27,670 bases of DNA from an uncultured Bacteroidales bacterium (GTDB lineage Bacteria; Bacteroidota; Bacteroidia; Bacteroidales; Muribaculaceae). Made by a program: the position numbers and the translations under genes. Location: assembly GCA_900554845.1 (NCBI GenBank), contig USIY01000004.1, forward strand, positions 1 to 27,670, read 5' to 3'. Shown here one piece after another: positions 24,294-27,670 of the stretch. The notes beneath the pieces were generated by a model. That model was not told the origin of the DNA. It worked only from the letters and a program-made list of their open reading frames with translations, and ran no database searches. How positions within the stretch are numbered: the first letter of the stretch is position 1; every line of letters begins with the position of its first letter.

Positions 24294-25628
24294 TCACATC
24301 AGACCGGCTATAAATACTATAAGTATACAGACAGGAGCGACGTACCGTATTCCGACCGAAATGTAATCGAACACGAAGGCCGGAACACAGGCGTTTCTTT
24401 TCATGTGTTCCAGATAAGTGCCCCTTTCCATCTTCCAGCCGACGAATATGCATATCCCCATTCCTCCCAGCGGCATCAGTATGTTGCTGCTGACATAGTC
24501 GAAGATATTGAACAGGTCAATGCTTGCGAGCGGTCCGAAAGAGAGGGAGCAAAGCGTCGCGGTGACAAGTGATATTCCTGTTATAATCAAGGTGGCCTTT
24601 TTTCGGGACATCCTGAACTCATCGCAGAGGAAAGCCACCACGATCTCGCTTACGGATATGATGCTTGTCAGTGACGCGAGTGCGAGAAGCACGAAGAACA
24701 GGAAGCTCCATACGCTGCCTCCGGGCATGTTGTGGAATATGTTCGGGAGGACTTCAAATACCAGAGTGGGACCTTCCGCAGGAGACATTCCGAAACTGAA
24801 CACCGCCGGGAAGATTATCACGCCTGCCATAATCGCCACAAGAGTGTCGAGCACCGAAATATGGATGGCCGTCTTGATCAATGGGGTGTCGTCGGAGAAA
24901 TAACTTGAATACGTCACCAGACATCCCATGCCGAGGGAGAGGGAGAAGAAAGCCTGTCCCAAGGCACCGAGAATCACGTCCGTAGTAAGTTTGCTGAAAT
25001 CCGGTTTGAACATGAATTCAAGTCCTTGTGCCGCACCGGGCATCATCAGGGAGTTGACACAGAAAACTATGAGGAGAAGGAAGAGGAGGGGAGTGAGGAT
25101 GTTGCTGACGCGTTCAATCCCCTTTACAACACCTGCGAGCATCACAACGGCATTGATGACGAGGAACAGGACCGCCCATCCAACTGCGCGCCAACCGCTG
25201 ATGAAGGAGGTGAATTGCGCGTGCCGTTCGGCGTTGGGTGTCTCTTTGAAAAGACCTGTCGCTGAGTCGACAATATATTCCAGAGTCCATCCGGCGACGA
25301 CAGCGTAGAAAGCCAGAATCATGAAGGCCGCCAGAATCGAAGCGTATCCTAAGATATCCCAGCGGCGGTTGCCGGCTGTATTGCGGTACGCCAGCGGCAT
25401 ACCTTTGCGGCTGCTGCGCCCCAAAGCGAATTCCGCGCAGATGGCGGGAATGCCCAGCAGAAATACAAAAGCTATATAGACTATAAGGAAAGCTGCGCCT
25501 CCGCCGGTGCCGCATTCATAAGGGAACCTCCATATGTTGCCCAATCCGACAGCCGATCCGACCGTCGCCATTATTACTCCTATCTTTGTGCCGAACTGCG
25601 CTCTTTTCTCTGACATATATTTAGGCAT
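24294..25628 (-). CDS. sodium-dependent transporter of the NSS (neurotransmitter:sodium symporter) family
   Basis: The 444-residue inner-membrane protein starts at ATG 25628; an ATG at 25616 (MSEKRAQFG) is equally possible. About eleven hydrophobic helices can be seen, as in the shorter bacterial NSS members such as the TnaT/MhsT type. TM1 carries the family signature SAVGLGNIWRFPY (25-37), which binds Na+ and substrate. Other family stretches are LGQAFFSLSLGMG (TM6 region) and SLTSIISVSEIVVAF. It should import a neutral or aromatic amino acid with Na+; the exact substrate cannot be told. The neighbouring serine dehydratase makes serine a reasonable but unproven guess. Confidence 0.93.
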   Translation of the reverse strand: MPKYMSEKRAQFGTKIGVIMATVGSAVGLGNIWRFPYECGTGGGAAFLIVYIAFVFLLGIPAICAEFALGRSSRKGMPLAYRNTAGNRRWDILGYASILAAFMILAFYAVVAGWTLEYIVDSATGLFKETPNAERHAQFTSFISGWRAVGWAVLFLVINAVVMLAGVVKGIERVSNILTPLLFLLLIVFCVNSLMMPGAAQGLEFMFKPDFSKLTTDVILGALGQAFFSLSLGMGCLVTYSSYFSDDTPLIKTAIHISVLDTLVAIMAGVIIFPAVFSFGMSPAEGPTLVFEVLPNIFHNMPGGSVWSFLFFVLLALASLTSIISVSEIVVAFLCDEFRMSRKKATLIITGISLVTATLCSLSFGPLASIDLFNIFDYVSSNILMPLGGMGICIFVGWKMERGTYLEHMKRNACVPAFVFDYISVGIRYVAPVCILIVFIAGLM

Positions 25629-25825
25629 TAGTGTGTTTCTTAGATAAACGCACGGAATAGCATATTCTTATAAAATCACGTATCATTGTATAAAAGATGG
25701 TATTAACGCAATCAAGTCAAGAATCTTATGAATGGCAAGTCATAGAACTTCTTGCGGGTGCTTGATGCATCCGCGCACAGAACAGACAGAATCGCACAGA
25801 AAATTCCAATTATATGTCGTGCCTA

Positions 25826-26233
25826 TTATCGTATAACACGAATTATTCCTTTGTTTCTGTCCATTAAGCCTTTCCAAGCACATGCAGTGAAATCAGATGC
25901 TGAAAAATTGATGAGATATCCGAGTTTATAATTTGACAGAAACATATAAGTATTAAGCTGTTTGATTTCATTGCCGGACAGGGATCCAAGTGATTTGAGT
26001 TCAATCACTACTTTATTGTCGACTACAAGATCCATTACGAATGCATCTTTAATTTCTAATCCTTTATAAATTGCCGGCAGTCGTTTCTGCTGTTCAACAT
26101 TATGGCCTCGCTCTCGCAGTTCATAAGCCATGGCACTCTCATAAAATGATTCAAGAAGGTGTTTCCCACAATTTTTCCTCACTTCAAAAGCAGCTCCTAT
26201 GATGTCAAAGCCAATTCGGTTATAATCGTCCAT
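25826..26233 (-). CDS. GxxExxY-family protein (PD-(D/E)XK nuclease-like fold)
   Basis: The 135-residue protein matches the small GxxExxY family in length and motifs: IIGAAFEVRKNCGKHLLESFYESA at 11-34 (E28, Y31), QQKRLPAIYKG (48-58), D68 and E78-x-K80 in VMDLVVDN and VVIELKSL, and LGYLINF (104-110). The D...ExK set is that of PD-(D/E)XK nucleases. The Gly that names the family (GxxExxY) is His25 here. Function is not established to my knowledge; family genes are often found as solitary genes or near mobile DNA. It lies 193 bases from a divergent tyrosine recombinase, which fits the second pattern. Confidence 0.88.
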   Translation of the reverse strand: MDDYNRIGFDIIGAAFEVRKNCGKHLLESFYESAMAYELRERGHNVEQQKRLPAIYKGLEIKDAFVMDLVVDNKVVIELKSLGSLSGNEIKQLNTYMFLSNYKLGYLINFSASDFTACAWKGLMDRNKGIIRVIR

Positions 26234-26355
26234 ATTTTTAACTTTGAGAACAATATTGCAAATTATTTATAACTCTGCGGTAAAAAAGAACCTAAATTGC
26301 TGAATGGATTGAATTTCAGGAGGAATAATTAGTAATATCATTCAGAGACGGCGAG

Positions 26356-26381
26356 TTTTGAGCGTTTCCGACAACTCAAAA
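26356..26381. repeat. inverted repeat ahead of the recombinase gene
   Basis: TTTTGAG (26356-26362) and CTCAAAA (26375-26381) are perfect 7-bp arms with a 12-base spacer, 46 bases before the recombinase ATG. It could be an operator or part of a recombination site. No matching copy was found near the right edge. Confidence 0.35.
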
Positions 26382-26426
26382 GCAACCCGTTTCGCTAATT
26401 TTATTTCCTGAAAATTGTCCGAAATT

Positions 26427-27602
26427 ATGGCTCTTTTGAACGCAGTAGTGCTCCAGTCCAAAGAGGTTAAGGGCGGCAGAAACAAAGTAAGAATCTCTGT
26501 CGCTCACAACGGCGAGACTCGCTACATCGTAACAGACATCATCCTGAACTCTTCCAAGGAGTTCAAAAAGGGTGCCGTGGTCAAACGACCCGACGCCACC
26601 ATGCTCAACGTAAAAATCAGGGGCCTCCTCCAACGCTATCAGTCGGCTCTTGATGAGCTTGACTACATCGACGGCCTGACTTGCCCCGAACTGGTATTCC
26701 AACTAAAGAACGCCGGAAACTACAAGCACCGCACTCTCAAAAGCATCTACGAGGAGTATATGGAGAAAGCCCACATCAAACCCGGAACCGCAAGCGGGTA
26801 TCGCAACATCTGGAGAATCATAAGCAAGCATCTCGGAGAGAAGCTGCTTGCCGAACACGTCAATCACGGCACCATCCTCGGCCTCGACAAGTATCTCCGC
26901 GACCGTGGCCTCAAACTGACCACCGTCCGCAACTATCTTGTGTTCCTCATGGTGCTGCTCAACTATGCCAAGAGGTGTGGCTACGTGCAGTTCCGTGTGG
27001 ATCCGTTCTTTGGCTACGAGCTGCCCAAAATGGAAGTCCGGGAGTCTTGGATTTCCGTTGATGAGGTTCGCCGCATCCGAGATCTCCAAACGACAAAGCC
27101 GAATATCCAAAAGTGCCGAGACTTATTCATGCTCTCGTACTATCTCGGCGGCATCAACATGACAGACCTCCTCGACATCAATTTTGATGAGCAGACCGAA
27201 GTCATCCACTACGTCCGCAAAAAGACTGAGAACCGACCTAAGATGAACAAGTTCGTGGAGTTTCGCATTCCTGATGAGGCCAAGGCCATCATCGCAAAAC
27301 ACAAAGGTTCTGACGGTCGACTGGCTGTAACGAAATATCAACGCAAGGATGGCATGCACTGCTTCTTCGACACGAATATGTGCAAGCTGGCCGAACTGAC
27401 AGGAATCAAGAACCTGATCTATTACTCGGCGCGAAAATCATTCAGCCAGCACGCATTCGACCTCGGCATCAGTACAAGCACAATCGACTACATTTTGGGG
27501 CATCGCGTAGACAAAGGAGGCACCTCACTCTACAATTATATCTCGGTTACGCCGGAAATTGCGACAGAAGCCGTGCGTAAGGTGTTGGATAATCTGAAAT
27601 AA
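26427..27602 (+). CDS. tyrosine-type site-specific recombinase (integrase)
   Basis: The protein is 391 residues from ATG 26427; a TTG at 26415 is a less likely start. Residues ~1-85 look like the arm-DNA-binding domain, ~100-195 the SAM-like core-binding domain (LKSIYEEYMEKAHIKPGTASG), and ~205-391 the catalytic domain. Catalytic positions: the first Arg, expected in FMLSYYLxGINMTDLL, is Gly241/242; Lys is K265/K266 in VRKKT; Arg II is R336 in YYSARKSF (Tyr replaces the usual His); LGH gives H359; the nucleophile is Y369 or Y371. Loss of Arg I is known in the Bacteroides IntDOT recombinase, so this need not mean inactivity. It likely integrates or inverts DNA. A promoter follows directly, so an element probably continues to the right. 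Confidence 0.9.
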   Translation: MALLNAVVLQSKEVKGGRNKVRISVAHNGETRYIVTDIILNSSKEFKKGAVVKRPDATMLNVKIRGLLQRYQSALDELDYIDGLTCPELVFQLKNAGNYKHRTLKSIYEEYMEKAHIKPGTASGYRNIWRIISKHLGEKLLAEHVNHGTILGLDKYLRDRGLKLTTVRNYLVFLMVLLNYAKRCGYVQFRVDPFFGYELPKMEVRESWISVDEVRRIRDLQTTKPNIQKCRDLFMLSYYLGGINMTDLLDINFDEQTEVIHYVRKKTENRPKMNKFVEFRIPDEAKAIIAKHKGSDGRLAVTKYQRKDGMHCFFDTNMCKLAELTGIKNLIYYSARKSFSQHAFDLGISTSTIDYILGHRVDKGGTSLYNYISVTPEIATEAVRKVLDNLK

Positions 27603-27615
27603 AGTATTAACTTTG
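27584..27615 (+). promoter_or_regulatory. promoter for a gene beyond the right edge
   Basis: TAACTTTG (27608-27615) fully matches the TAnnTTTG -7 box. GTTG (27584-27587), 20 bases upstream, is a 3-of-4 match to the -33 box. It overlaps the end of the recombinase gene. No start codon for its target is evident before the window ends. Confidence 0.5.
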
Positions 27616-27670
27616 CGCTATCAATAATTCCATTTGAGGTTCACCCCTCGGTGGTTTTATTGGTTTGACT

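Noticed and set aside
27635..27660. Small inverted repeats (GAGG/CCTC and CACC/GGTG) after the recombinase, as an att or attI site
   Set aside because: The arms are only four bases, and no second copy is seen near 26240-26426.
1..27670. CRISPR array, rRNA, tRNA or complete insertion sequence
   Set aside because: No regularly spaced repeats, rRNA-like sequence, cloverleaf folds or transposase genes were found on reading both strands.

Overview
The window looks like chromosomal DNA of a gut Bacteroidales bacterium, most likely Muribaculaceae or a close relative. This is inferred from several things: Bacteroidota-type promoters (TAnnTTTG at -7, sometimes with a TTTG-like -33 box), signal peptides ending in A-Q, several TonB-receptor-like outer-membrane barrels, a CotH protein with a Por/T9SS-type C-terminal tail, and proteins of families common in this order. 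Base composition is close to balanced by eye. No rRNA, tRNA or CRISPR array was found.

Layout, left to right. Bases 1-1163 (minus) hold the N-terminal part of a secreted S9-family peptidase that runs off the left edge. A regulatory gap with two hairpins and a 19-bp palindrome separates it from a divergent secreted BNR-4 propeller/LamG protein (1471-3339), possibly a polysaccharide lyase. A 194-bp foldback element (3422-3615) precedes an RSH (RelA/SpoT) protein with an intact hydrolase site and a degenerate synthetase domain (3690-5597). Next is gmd (GDP-mannose 4,6-dehydratase), closed by a clear terminator. Bases 6936-15074 are an outer-membrane block: two TonB-receptor-like barrel proteins on the plus strand flank a TonB-dependent receptor and dtd on the minus strand.

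Bases 15082-17730 (minus) are a decayed multidrug-efflux operon, tolC-emrA-emrB. The tolC-type gene is intact. emrA carries an in-frame TAG and is then joined by a deletion to the last half of emrB. Further right lie an exported carboxymuconolactone-decarboxylase/cupin fusion, a large CotH protein, a sialate O-acetylesterase with a good terminator, a one-chain iron-sulfur L-serine dehydratase and a convergent sodium-dependent amino-acid transporter.

The right end shows signs of mobile DNA: a small GxxExxY (PD-(D/E)XK-like) protein, and a tyrosine recombinase with Gly where the first catalytic Arg is expected. The recombinase is followed by a promoter for a gene beyond the window. I see no convincing new multi-gene system. 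The observations most worth following up are the emrA/emrB deletion scar, the foldback element ahead of the RSH gene, the RSH protein itself, and the recombinase at the edge.
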